64,000 nucleotides of DNA, from the NCBI GenBank assembly GCA_017623505.1, contig JAGAOZ010000018.1, positions 1 to 64,000 of the forward strand. The letters run 5' to 3'. A program made the translations under genes and the position numbers. Source of the DNA: Alistipes sp. (GTDB lineage Bacteria; Bacteroidota; Bacteroidia; Bacteroidales; Rikenellaceae). This document shows, piece by piece, positions 6,130-14,415 of this stretch. The first letter of the stretch is position 1. Each line of letters starts with the position of its first letter. Below the pieces are notes generated by a model, which was not told the origin of the DNA, searched no databases, and saw nothing but the letters and a program-made list of their open reading frames with translations.

Positions 6130-9036
6130 ATGAGAAAGTTGTGTTTGGTGTTATGTGTGATGCTTACCACGATGGGTGCAATGGCTCAGTCCCGGTCATC
6201 TATTGTAGGTACGCTGGTAACCGCTTCTGAAGAGTCGGAATCGGGAATGGAGGGTGTTGTAGGTGCAACTATCGAGTTGCGGTCACTATCGGATACAACA
6301 CAGGTAAAACATACCGTAACAGCACTTCGTGGTGCGTGGCAATTCAAATCGCTACGTGCGGGTCGTTACAGTCTTAAAGCAGAATTTCTTGGGTATAAGA
6401 CAACGCAGCGTGAGGTGGAACTTAAGCGAGGTGAAAATCTTGAGCTAAACGGTTGGGAGATTCAGCCCGATGTGATTGCACTTGCCGATGTGCAGGTCGA
6501 GGCTATGGCTGTCAGAACGACTATCAATGGCGATACTTTGGTCTATAATGCCTCGGCTTATAAGGTTTTACCCGATGCTGATGCCGACAAACTGCTTGAA
6601 AAGATGCCCGGTATCAGGGTTAATAACGGCGAGGTAGAGGCTCATGGCGAGAAAGTTAAGAAGGTGCTGGTGGATGGCAGAGAGTTCTTTGGTGAGGATG
6701 TAGCAACGGCAATTAAGACCATCCCTGCCGAGGCGATTAAGTCTATCGAGGTGTTTGATAAGTTGAGCGATGAGGCGGAGTTTTCGGGTATTGATGACGG
6801 AAACAGCTATAAAACCATCAATATCGTTACGCACAATAAGATGAAGACGGCCATATTCGGTAAGATGTCGGCGATGTATGCTACCGAACCTCGTTCGGCA
6901 GAGAAATGGAAGCATTATGGCGATGTGAATGGCAATGTGAATTTCTTTCGAGAAAAATCCAAAACAACGGTACGCCTGAATGCCAACAATATGAACGGCA
7001 ACTCTGAGTCACAGCAGGCTTTTGGTGCTGTGAACTATATCAATTCGTGGGGCGAGCGCGACCGTACAAAATTAGAGGGTAGCTACTCGTTGCGTGCTGC
7101 GGATAATAACGGTGAAAGTTGGACCGAGCGCGACTATTTCCTCACTCAGGAGCAGATAGATAGTGGTGGCGATGATGTCTATCAGCGTTATGTGTCGGAT
7201 AACCGTAGTGGGAATAAACAACTCAATCATAACTTTATGGCTCGCTTTGAGCATAACATATCGCCTAAGCAACGATTGATGATGCGTGCAAGATTCTCAA
7301 TCAGCGATAATAGTAACGATGCGTGGTCGCTCAATAGATATTTTCCTGTTAATACCTCCGAGCAGATAGATTTGATGTCGTATAGCAACGGAGAAAATGA
7401 TAATATGAACGTTTCGCTCAATGGTAACTATTTTCTGCGCTTAGGCGAGAAGGCGGGACGTACGTTGCAGGTGAGTTTCGGCGGTCATTACTCATCGGGC
7501 GACTCGTGGTCGGAGAGCTATTCAGAGAAGAGTGTCGAGGAGACTATTCAGCAGCGTTCGGGAGCCGATCATGGCAACTATTCGATGCGAGTAGGTGTGA
7601 CCTATGCCGAGCCTTTGAGTGAACGTTCACAACTCACAGCGGGATACAATGTTGATTACAACAACTCGGATGCGGACCGCTTGACACATCTCTACGATTT
7701 CACAACAGGAGAGTATGCCGAGCAGATTAGCCCCGAATACTCCAATCGTAACAATACAGACTATCTGACACATCGCGTAGGCCCCGGCTTCCGCTTCAGC
7801 AAGGACGGAAAGAGTGTGTCGGCACAGATTAACTATCAGCACGTTACAATGAATAGCGACAGAGAGTATCCTGCGGTCTACGTGTTGCCTACCAAGCATT
7901 TTGGTAATGTAACATATTCGGTGACTGCACGTTTGGATTTGAACGCACGTAACCAGATACATATCCGAGCCAACTCCTCGACAGCTAACCCTTCGGTGCA
8001 GCAGCTGCAGGATGTTGTGGATATCTCTAACGTGAATAACGTTACAGCAGGTAATCCTCACCTCAAACCGTCATATACACACCGTATAAACTTGCGATAT
8101 ACGCGTACAAGTGTGGAGAAGGGTACGACAATCACAATCCATGCCAACGGTTCGAAGAATCAGCGACAAATCGTGGATTCTGTGGTGATGAATACACCGG
8201 GTTATGAGGTCTATTCTCCCGATGGCGAGTTGCTGACTACGCTCTCGCCTATGGGACGCTTCTCTAAGCCTGTTAATATGTCGGGTAATTGGCGATATGA
8301 TGGAGGGGTATCGTATGCCTTCCCTGTGAAGTTTATTGGCTGTAACCTGACTGTGGCAGCATCCGGCTCGTATAGCCAGTCGCCATCGATACTAAATGGT
8401 GTGGTAAACTATTCGAAATATCGTACGGCGGCTGCTTTGGTAGCTGTGGGTAGTAACTTTAGTGAACATGTAGATTTTTCGGTATTATATCTGGCTAACT
8501 ATAACAACGTCATTAATACAATGCTGACACGTGGCGATAATGAGTATATACAGCACTTCTTGATGGGTAATGCCAGAGTGATTACAGGCTTCGGCTTAAC
8601 TCTGTCGGGAGATTGCCGTTATAACTATTTCAAGGGCTTGGCAGAGAGTAATAAATCGTTGGATAGAGGAGAGTTTTTGTGTAACTTCGCTATCGGATTT
8701 AAGGTGCTGAAGAAAATGGGCGAGGTGCAGCTATTGGCAAATGATGTGTTCAATAACTCAAATGGCTTTGAGCGTAGTTGGAATTCGCTCTATATGCAAA
8801 ACTCAACTCGCAGTGTCATAGGTCGTTATTTTGGCATCAGGTTTACATACAATCTGCGTCGTTATGGCTTAACTCGCAAGGGTGACGTTATTGGCGAGGA
8901 TGGCGTGCAGCGCGGTGCTGGAGCCCCAAGAGGTGGCTTCGGAGGCTCGGGAAGAGGCAGCCGTCCCGGCACAAGAGGCTCTGGACCTGGCGGTCCGGGC
9001 GGTGGCGGCAGCACCAGCTTCCGCCGAGGAATGTAG
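6130..9036 (+). CDS. Outer-membrane beta-barrel protein, TonB-receptor-like
   Basis: This is a large outer-membrane protein of about 968 residues. It has a signal peptide (residues 1-20, ending AMAQ), a CarboxypepD_reg-like beta-sandwich at about 23-110, a plug-like region with LLEKMPGIRV and VLVDGREFFGEDV at about 150-190, then a long series of amphipathic beta strands to about residue 920. It fits the 'outer membrane protein beta-barrel' family of Bacteroidetes, related to SusC/TonB-dependent receptors; the substrate cannot be read from sequence. The last 40 residues are unusual for this family: a Gly/Arg/Pro-rich tail (GGFGGSGRGS, GPGGPGGGG) beyond the final barrel strand. No SusD partner follows. 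The ATG at 6130 is preferred over the in-frame GTG at 6124 because the signal peptide fits better. Confidence 0.88.
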   Translation: MRKLCLVLCVMLTTMGAMAQSRSSIVGTLVTASEESESGMEGVVGATIELRSLSDTTQVKHTVTALRGAWQFKSLRAGRYSLKAEFLGYKTTQREVELKRGENLELNGWEIQPDVIALADVQVEAMAVRTTINGDTLVYNASAYKVLPDADADKLLEKMPGIRVNNGEVEAHGEKVKKVLVDGREFFGEDVATAIKTIPAEAIKSIEVFDKLSDEAEFSGIDDGNSYKTINIVTHNKMKTAIFGKMSAMYATEPRSAEKWKHYGDVNGNVNFFREKSKTTVRLNANNMNGNSESQQAFGAVNYINSWGERDRTKLEGSYSLRAADNNGESWTERDYFLTQEQIDSGGDDVYQRYVSDNRSGNKQLNHNFMARFEHNISPKQRLMMRARFSISDNSNDAWSLNRYFPVNTSEQIDLMSYSNGENDNMNVSLNGNYFLRLGEKAGRTLQVSFGGHYSSGDSWSESYSEKSVEETIQQRSGADHGNYSMRVGVTYAEPLSERSQLTAGYNVDYNNSDADRLTHLYDFTTGEYAEQISPEYSNRNNTDYLTHRVGPGFRFSKDGKSVSAQINYQHVTMNSDREYPAVYVLPTKHFGNVTYSVTARLDLNARNQIHIRANSSTANPSVQQLQDVVDISNVNNVTAGNPHLKPSYTHRINLRYTRTSVEKGTTITIHANGSKNQRQIVDSVVMNTPGYEVYSPDGELLTTLSPMGRFSKPVNMSGNWRYDGGVSYAFPVKFIGCNLTVAASGSYSQSPSILNGVVNYSKYRTAAALVAVGSNFSEHVDFSVLYLANYNNVINTMLTRGDNEYIQHFLMGNARVITGFGLTLSGDCRYNYFKGLAESNKSLDRGEFLCNFAIGFKVLKKMGEVQLLANDVFNNSNGFERSWNSLYMQNSTRSVIGRYFGIRFTYNLRRYGLTRKGDVIGEDGVQRGAGAPRGGFGGSGRGSRPGTRGSGPGGPGGGGSTSFRRGM

Positions 9037-9139
9037 TGGTTATAATTGTGAAAATGTTTATAGGGTTGTCGCTGTGCGATGGCCCTAATTTCTTTAAAAA
9101 AGCATTGTTTGTAATCATTGGTCCATGTAAATTATATGC

Positions 9140-9191
9140 GACGCGTGATAGATTTTTAATCTATTTATTATAATTGATAATTAAACGCGTC
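9140..9191. repeat. Spaced inverted repeat in the 9037-9277 intergenic region
   Basis: GACGCGT at 9140-9146 is complementary to ACGCGTC at 9185-9191. A smaller hairpin (TAGATT/AATCTA) lies between them. The rest of 9037-9277 is AT-rich and holds no gene. It could be a weak terminator for the barrel gene or a protein-binding site. Confidence 0.35.
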
Positions 9192-9247
9192 TTGTTCTTT
9201 AAAATACAAATAGATGTAAGATTTTTTTATTTTTAGGAAATTATTTT

Positions 9248-9255
9248 TAAATTTG
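9248..9255 (+). promoter_or_regulatory. Bacteroidetes -7 box for the 9278 gene
   Basis: TAAATTTG matches TAnnTTTG and lies 22 bp before the ATG at 9278. No clear -33 element is seen. Confidence 0.45.
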
Positions 9256-9277
9256 TGAAACTTAACACTACTAACTT

Positions 9278-9790
9278 ATGGTAAGAATATTTTTGTATGT
9301 TGTATTGCTATTGAATGTTTTGCAGTTGCCGTTTTGTGTTCACACGTTTGCTACAACAAAACTTGATGAACTAACATTGATTGCTCAGTTGTCCGCATGT
9401 ATAGCGGGACTGTTGTGTTTATTGGCTCTATATGTTCATCATAAGTATTTGTCAAATAGATCAGTTGTTATTTCTACTCCACCTAATGGAGATACTCCTA
9501 GTTCGTTGGGAACATTCTTTGGTATAGGTTTTATATTAGTTGGAAGATGGCGAAATTATCATGAAACATACGTAGGATATACATTTCTTAATATAGGCCT
9601 GCCTGTGCTCCCTACGGGTTGTTATAGATACAGGGTAGTTGGTACGGAGGGTACTAAGATCACCTATCAAATTTATGGCTCTGAGAAATTTTCGTTTAAA
9701 GAAATTTTTTGTATGTATGTGTATATGTACGCTGTCGCAATTTGGATTGTGGCGGTTTTAATGTATTTTTATTTTTGCCACTTTAGATAA
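9278..9790 (+). CDS. Three-span membrane protein of unknown function
   Basis: This 170-residue protein has hydrophobic segments at about 5-25, 35-53 and 145-165, with a soluble part of about 85 residues between the second and third spans (GRWRNYHETYVGYTF, PTGCYRYRVVGTEGTKITYQIYG). No family is recognised. The coding sequence is more AT-rich than the barrel gene upstream. It is followed after 7 bp by another small membrane protein and then a terminator, giving a two-gene unit just ahead of the signalling island. A link with the island is possible but not shown. Confidence 0.7.
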   Translation: MVRIFLYVVLLLNVLQLPFCVHTFATTKLDELTLIAQLSACIAGLLCLLALYVHHKYLSNRSVVISTPPNGDTPSSLGTFFGIGFILVGRWRNYHETYVGYTFLNIGLPVLPTGCYRYRVVGTEGTKITYQIYGSEKFSFKEIFCMYVYMYAVAIWIVAVLMYFYFCHFR

Positions 9791-9797
9791 TATTATC

Positions 9798-10070
9798 ATG
9801 AATAGAACGAAGAAATCGACAGATTGGGGCTTATTGTCTTTAATGCTGGCTTTGCTGGCTATTTTACAGACTTGTTTTAGATTTAAGCATCTTGAAAGTG
9901 TAGCATTGCCATTGCTGATTAGTAGCTTAGTGGCTATTGCTGCGGGAATATTTTGTCTGTGTAAACAGAATAAAGGTCGTAAACCATTGGCAATAGTAGG
10001 TATAGTTATATCCTCAATATTATTTATGATGAGCTTGTTGCTATTACCTGGATTTTTGCAAGTATTATAA
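9798..10070 (+). CDS. Small DUF4190-like membrane protein
   Basis: This 90-residue protein has three predicted spans (about 11-27, 35-54 and 65-85) with a basic loop CKQNKGRKP. The pattern, in particular the motif KPLAIVGIVISSI before the last span, resembles DUF4190-type small membrane modules. A similar module forms the C-terminal half of the FHA protein at 21457-22044. It is 7 bp downstream of the 9278 gene and is followed by a terminator, so the two form one operon. Function unknown. Confidence 0.65.
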   Translation: MNRTKKSTDWGLLSLMLALLAILQTCFRFKHLESVALPLLISSLVAIAAGIFCLCKQNKGRKPLAIVGIVISSILFMMSLLLLPGFLQVL

Positions 10071-10092
10071 TAGATTGATTGGTAGGGTTCTA

Positions 10093-10130
10093 AATAGAGT
10101 TCGCTTAACATAGTGAACTCTATTTTTTTT
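10093..10130 (+). terminator. Rho-independent terminator of the 9278-10070 operon
   Basis: AATAGAGTTC at 10093-10102 pairs with GAACTCTATT at 10115-10124, extended inward by one G-U and one G-C pair. A T run continues to 10130. It isolates the signalling island from upstream transcription. Confidence 0.88.
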
Positions 10131-10424
10131 ATGAGTTAGGGCTTAATTGTCTTTTTAAAGCACCTTTTTTCGTGTTGTTTGCCACAATGTTGTTGTGGGG
10201 TTTAGATAAAAGAGGCTTTAAAATGGTTGGGGAAAATGGCTATTTGCTTGCGTAAAATGTTAGAATTGTTATATATTTTGCCTTTTTGGTTCGAAAATAT
10301 GACGGAAAAGTATACAACCATAGGAAAAAATTGCTAAATTTGTTTGTCCTATATACAAAACTGAAATAGAATTTACTAATAATTATAAAACAAATTATCG
10401 TTAAACCTTTAAAAATTCAAAATT
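10131..10424. other. Gene-free stretch upstream of the signalling island
   Basis: Together with the terminator this is a 354-bp gap without a gene. It is AT-rich. It holds a minor 6-bp hairpin (CCACAA/TTGTGG, 10192-10208) and a TAAATTTG box at 10335-10342. No tRNA, small ORF or riboswitch could be supported. Confidence 0.5.
10335..10342 (+). promoter_or_regulatory. Bacteroidetes -7 box upstream of the FHA island
   Basis: TAAATTTG matches TAnnTTTG. It predicts a leader of about 75 nt before the ATG at 10425. It is the best candidate for the first promoter of the island; no clear -33 TTTG is present at the usual distance. Confidence 0.45.
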
Positions 10425-11066
10425 ATGGGTCAAGAATTTAAGCAGTGTCCAAATGGTCACTTTTACCAGGGAGCGCAATGTCCTTATTGCCGTACAAATA
10501 CTCAGACTGAAAAGACAGTGTTCGGAAATAATGGTGGAACTATTCCGACTAATGGTGGAACTGTTCCAACAGAGACTAATAAGACTCAGATTATAGACAC
10601 CGTTCGTGACCCTCAGGGTTATGTTGGTCCAGAGGATAAGACCGTTGTTGCCGGTATGGAGGGACAAAGTAGGGGTCCGGTTAATAAGACTCAGTTCTTT
10701 GATGATACAGATATGGAGCCTACATCAGGTGCTCCGGGTGCAGGTGCAGGACCTCGTTACGAGCGTAAACTTGTAGGTTGGTTGGTTTCTTATACCCTCG
10801 ATCCGCTTGGCGTTGATTACAGACTCTATGAGGGTCGTAACATTATCGGTCGTGACGCTGATTGCAATATTACAGTTGCTGATGGTAGCGTGAGCGCTAA
10901 GCATGCTGTTTTGTTGTATCGTGGCAAGTTCTCTATTACTGACCAGCAGTCATCACATGGTACATTTGTGAATGGTGTTGATATTGAGCTTGAGCCTCAT
11001 TATCTGTCGGATGGTGATGAGATTAAGGTCGGTAAGACTATTTTCAAGTTCCGCTCAGCTTTGTAA
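10425..11066 (+). CDS. Zinc-ribbon FHA protein with repeated Lys-Thr motifs
   Basis: This 213-residue soluble protein has three parts. Residues 8-22 form a zinc ribbon with C8, H12, C19 and C22 (CPNGH and CPYC). Residues about 28-95 are low complexity with four related motifs, EKTVF (T31), NKTQI (T54), DKTVV (T73) and NKTQF (T89). Residues about 130-213 are an FHA domain, a phosphothreonine-binding fold, with GR at 142-143, SAKH at 157-160 and NG at 183-184. The usual SRxH is SAKH here. FHA domains read Thr phosphorylation by Hanks-type kinases, and two such kinases are encoded 6-9 kb downstream. The Thr motifs look like phospho-acceptor sites that could bind FHA partners; that is inference. 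No membrane span is seen. The next gene starts 12 bp on. Confidence 0.88.
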   Translation: MGQEFKQCPNGHFYQGAQCPYCRTNTQTEKTVFGNNGGTIPTNGGTVPTETNKTQIIDTVRDPQGYVGPEDKTVVAGMEGQSRGPVNKTQFFDDTDMEPTSGAPGAGAGPRYERKLVGWLVSYTLDPLGVDYRLYEGRNIIGRDADCNITVADGSVSAKHAVLLYRGKFSITDQQSSHGTFVNGVDIELEPHYLSDGDEIKVGKTIFKFRSAL

Positions 11067-11078
11067 TACCTTAAGCCT

Positions 11079-12650
11079 ATGATTAGGTTAGCAAAGATAT
11101 TGCTGGCAGGTATGTTGTTCATCCTGCCAGCAGGTGCTTTCGCACAAGATAACGGTAGCTATTTGAAGGATGTAAATGTCGATGAGTTTCCGGAGGTCTC
11201 TTTTGTATACCACTGTGACAATCCTGTGACATTGCTTGAAAGAGATTTTCTGAAATTGACAGAGAATGGCCTTCAGGTAGATTTTGACTATAAGAGTGCT
11301 AAGAGCGCAGTAGTGAAGGATAAACCGATGCATATCATTATCCTTTGGGAGAATATGCGTTATGCTGTCAATGTAAAGAGCGTTACCGATAATGGTCAGC
11401 CTCAGTTTGATTTTACCAAATGTACTCTCGATAAATTCTTTAGAAATGCCAATATAGGTACAGACAATTTTGCAATTTACAGCTTCAATAGACGTGGTAA
11501 TAGTGATAAAACATTAAGTTCGGTTGTTAATTTTACCAATAATGTTGGTCAATTGCAGAATGGTGTATCTTCACTGTTATTTGCAGATAAGGTAAGACAG
11601 GATAAAGGATTTGAGAATCGTACGGATTACTATACTGCTGTACGAGAGGCTGTCGAGATACTTCAGTTTATTGATGGTCCAAAGGCTGTGATTGTCTTTA
11701 CGGCCGGTTATCCTATGAATAATTCTGGCTCGGATTCAAGTGAGCAGGTGAAGAATTTGGCGCTGGCAAAGCATGTACCTATTTATAACGTACAATACTC
11801 TGTTAGAAATGGCGTTACAAGCTCTGTTGAAGGTTTTGCTAATGCATCTTATGGAGGCTCAAAGCAGTTCTCTGATAATTCAGCAGAAACAAATATTGAT
11901 AATGCTGTACAGTATCTGCTCGGAACTTACTCTCAGATGAAGGAGCGTTGGTATGGCTACGATTATGAGTTGAGCTATACCTCACAAACTGAGCGCGGTG
12001 ATGAGATGGTGGAGTTGGTGCTGAATGTCAGTGGCTCGCAATATAGGGCTAATATGACGCCTCCGGCATTCTCTATTATGTTGTGGGCTGAGGAGAACTT
12101 GGTGTTGGCTATCCTTTGCGGCGTAGGAGCATTGTTGGTTTTGGTGTTTATCATCTGGTTTATCGTTAAGATGTTGCGAGGATTGTCAAAGCGAAAGAGA
12201 GAGAATAGAGCTTTGGCGAGCAAGATGCATCGCGATAAGGAGGAGGCTGACAAGAGAATTGCAGAGTTGGAGGATGATAAGCGTAAGATTCTGGAGGCTG
12301 AAGAGCAACGCGTCAAAGATGCTGAGCAAGAGCGCATATTGAAGATTATGCATACCAAGAGCTTGCGTTGCAATTTGGTATGTCAGTATAATAATCAGCA
12401 TTTTAACTATCCTATCTCGAATAAGGTCGAGACGACGATTGGTCGTGAGGACGATAATGATGTGGTTATACCAAATATGACTGTATCGCGTCACCATGCA
12501 AAGATTGTCTTTACGGGAACTGAGTTCCAGGTTGTTGATTTGGGTAGTTCTAATAAGGTGATTGTCAATGGCGTGATTTGTAAGTCTAAGACACTCCGCA
12601 ATGGAGATATGATTGGCCTGGGAGAGGCTGTGATTACCTTCTATTGTTAG
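11079..12650 (+). CDS. Membrane receptor: vWA-like periplasmic domain, span, cytoplasmic FHA
   Basis: This 523-residue protein has a signal peptide (1-22, ending AFAQ). A periplasmic domain of about 30-335 has vWA-like features: an opening strand with ERDFLKLTENG, a first strand MHIIILWEN, and a later strand AVIVFTAGYP. A span lies at about 341-364, a charged coiled coil at about 366-422, and a C-terminal FHA domain at about 430-523 with GR at 455-456, SRHH at 470-473 and NG at 497-498. The metal-site DxSxS of true vWA domains is replaced (LWENM), so metal binding is doubtful. The topology is the reverse of its neighbours, whose FHA or catalytic domains are N-terminal, yet the FHA still ends up in the cytoplasm. 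It probably links an envelope signal to the kinase/phosphatase circuit. FHA is secure; vWA-like is moderate. Confidence 0.85.
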   Translation: MIRLAKILLAGMLFILPAGAFAQDNGSYLKDVNVDEFPEVSFVYHCDNPVTLLERDFLKLTENGLQVDFDYKSAKSAVVKDKPMHIIILWENMRYAVNVKSVTDNGQPQFDFTKCTLDKFFRNANIGTDNFAIYSFNRRGNSDKTLSSVVNFTNNVGQLQNGVSSLLFADKVRQDKGFENRTDYYTAVREAVEILQFIDGPKAVIVFTAGYPMNNSGSDSSEQVKNLALAKHVPIYNVQYSVRNGVTSSVEGFANASYGGSKQFSDNSAETNIDNAVQYLLGTYSQMKERWYGYDYELSYTSQTERGDEMVELVLNVSGSQYRANMTPPAFSIMLWAEENLVLAILCGVGALLVLVFIIWFIVKMLRGLSKRKRENRALASKMHRDKEEADKRIAELEDDKRKILEAEEQRVKDAEQERILKIMHTKSLRCNLVCQYNNQHFNYPISNKVETTIGREDDNDVVIPNMTVSRHHAKIVFTGTEFQVVDLGSSNKVIVNGVICKSKTLRNGDMIGLGEAVITFYC

Positions 12651-12667
12651 TAGATAATGTGGTCGGG

Positions 12668-12692
12668 GTTGCCTGACGTAGGGTTAGGCAAC
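12668..12692 (+). other. Hairpin after the vWA-FHA gene
   Basis: GTTGCCT (12668-12674) and AGGCAAC (12686-12692) form a perfect 7-bp stem with an 11-nt loop. The following sequence (TCAGACCTTTATAA) has no long U-tract. It may be a weak or partial terminator separating the first two island genes from the PP2C operon. Confidence 0.5.
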
Positions 12693-12761
12693 TCAGACCT
12701 TTATAAAAGCGAATTATAATCAAGAATCTATTATACCTATATTTATTATAGAGGAATAAGG

Positions 12762-12769
12762 TATTTTTG
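12762..12769 (+). promoter_or_regulatory. Bacteroidetes -7 box for the PP2C operon
   Basis: TATTTTTG matches TAnnTTTG and lies 98 bp upstream of the PP2C start. Transcription from it would include the hairpin at 12805-12841 in the 5' leader. Confidence 0.45.
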
Positions 12770-12804
12770 GGATATCAATAAGTATTTAAATACCGCTGTG
12801 AGAG

Positions 12805-12841
12805 CTATCTCGGTAGTGAGATTAGTCCGGTAGCGAGATAG
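12805..12841 (+). promoter_or_regulatory. Structured leader with internal direct repeat upstream of PP2C
   Basis: CTATCTCG (12805-12812) and CGAGATAG (12834-12841) form a perfect 8-bp stem. Within it an 11-bp direct repeat, CGGTAGTGAGA (12811-12821) and CGGTAGCGAGA (12828-12838), allows an alternative pairing of the left arm with either GAGA copy. This could be a regulatory leader or a repeated protein-binding site. No known riboswitch was recognised. Confidence 0.45.
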
Positions 12842-12867
12842 ATTAACAGCATAAAATATTGTAGAGT

Positions 12868-14412
12868 ATGGGTTTAACTACAATCTGTGAAAATAATTTT
12901 TACCACGAGGAGAATGTCGGAAATGTACGTAAGGCTCAAGAGGATAGCCACGATCATAAGTTTTTGACACCAAATGGAGATTTGTTTGTGGTATGTGACG
13001 GTATGGGTGGCCATGTCGGAGGTAAGAAGGCTTCATCTTTAGCTGTCTCTTGTATTATTGAGTATCTCAATCGAGAGGAGTATCTTGATATTCCGGCGGC
13101 TCTTGATGCTGCTTTGCAGTATGCAAATATGCAAATTCTGGGTTACGCACAGACAAATCCTGAGTTCCGAGGTATGGGTACAACAGCTTGTATTGTGTTG
13201 TTGCAAGGTGATAAAGCGTATATCGCACACGTTGGCGATAGCCGTATCTATCTCCACCTTGGTAAAGAAAAGCAGCTACACCGTGTGACTAAGGATGAGT
13301 CATTTGTGCAGAAATTGGTTGATATAGGAGAGATTACGGATGATGAAGCCGAAACTCATCCTAACAAGAATAGAATCTTAAATGCTCTGGGCATTAAGCC
13401 TAATATGATGACCAATTTCCAAGTTATTGAGCCAAAGAATGGCGATACCTTTATGATTTGCTCTGATGGTCTTAACGGTATGGTTAAAGATGCGGTCATA
13501 GAACAGTGTCTTAATAGCGACGATGTACCTCTTGAAACAAAAGGTAAGTCATTGATTAATATGGCTTTGCAGAATGGCGGATTGGATAATGTGACCGTTG
13601 AGTTGATACATATTGACAATAGCCCACATAAGAAGAGTATTTTTATAAGCTATAACCCACAGAGCCGTAAATCTAAGGGTGGCAAATCTCCAAAGGATAG
13701 TAAGAAAAAGAATTTGCTCATAACATGGCTTACGATTATATTGTCTGTTGTATTGTTGGCGCTTAGCGCATTTGCTGTGTATGTGTTTATAAATAACAGC
13801 GAGGAGGAAGTGGCAGTAAAAAAGACAGATGAACCTTCATATAAGAATTATGAAGAATATAAAGCAGCAGAGGAGGCGTATAAAGAACTAAATGATGAGA
13901 TTATTAAAAAAGTTAAAGAAGACCTAAAAGCTAATCAAGCAAATCTAGATGATCAAAAGAGTGGACATTTGAAAGAAGAATTTAATAAAAAGATAGACTC
14001 GCTTAATAATGTCCTTGCACGATATAATAAGCAGTCTGAAAACCTAAAGTCGTCAATGCATGATTTTGCAGAAGCGTATAAAGGGTTTAATAAGGCTGAT
14101 TCGGTTTTTTGCACACACTACCTAATCACTCAACAATCTGAGTGGGAAAAAGTGCGTAAGGATTACAAAAAAGTTTTTTGTAAAGAAGATGGTTACTATC
14201 GTGAGGTAGATGATAACTTTAAGGCTGATTTAGACTCTAATATAGATAGTATCATAGTTGATTTGATGGAATACATGGATGGAGACATTGAAATACCAGG
14301 AAAAGAGTTTAAAAATGAAATTATCAACGTTCAAGAGAAAGCTTATAACTTTGATCAAGAACGCAAAGAGTTAAAAAATAGAGTAGAAAGTGTAAACAAT
14401 TTAAAAAAATAG
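12868..14412 (+). CDS. Membrane-anchored PP2C-type protein phosphatase
   Basis: This is a Mn/Mg-dependent Ser/Thr phosphatase (PPM/PP2C family) that would reverse Hanks-kinase phosphorylation. Residues 1-250 are the catalytic domain with the metal-binding motifs CDGMGGH (43-49), GMGTTA (102-107), HVGDSR (121-126), SDGLNG (199-204) and DNVTV (240-244); all conserved Asp residues are present. A basic linker (about 265-281) leads to one span (282-308). The C-terminal 200 residues are a Lys/Glu/Asn-rich, largely helical extracytoplasmic region unlike typical PppA/Stp phosphatases. This tail is much more A-rich in DNA than the catalytic half. The gene is 3 bp from the next FHA gene, so translation is probably coupled. 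Confidence 0.93.
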   Translation: MGLTTICENNFYHEENVGNVRKAQEDSHDHKFLTPNGDLFVVCDGMGGHVGGKKASSLAVSCIIEYLNREEYLDIPAALDAALQYANMQILGYAQTNPEFRGMGTTACIVLLQGDKAYIAHVGDSRIYLHLGKEKQLHRVTKDESFVQKLVDIGEITDDEAETHPNKNRILNALGIKPNMMTNFQVIEPKNGDTFMICSDGLNGMVKDAVIEQCLNSDDVPLETKGKSLINMALQNGGLDNVTVELIHIDNSPHKKSIFISYNPQSRKSKGGKSPKDSKKKNLLITWLTIILSVVLLALSAFAVYVFINNSEEEVAVKKTDEPSYKNYEEYKAAEEAYKELNDEIIKKVKEDLKANQANLDDQKSGHLKEEFNKKIDSLNNVLARYNKQSENLKSSMHDFAEAYKGFNKADSVFCTHYLITQQSEWEKVRKDYKKVFCKEDGYYREVDDNFKADLDSNIDSIIVDLMEYMDGDIEIPGKEFKNEIINVQEKAYNFDQERKELKNRVESVNNLKK

Positions 14413-14415
14413 AAT

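Noticed and set aside
9140-9191. Insertion sequence ends
   Set aside because: The 7-bp inverted repeat encloses only 38 bp and no transposase or target duplication is visible.
10288-10298. T-loop-like GGTTCGAAAAT suggesting a tRNA
   Set aside because: No acceptor stem, anticodon arm or D-loop can be built around it.
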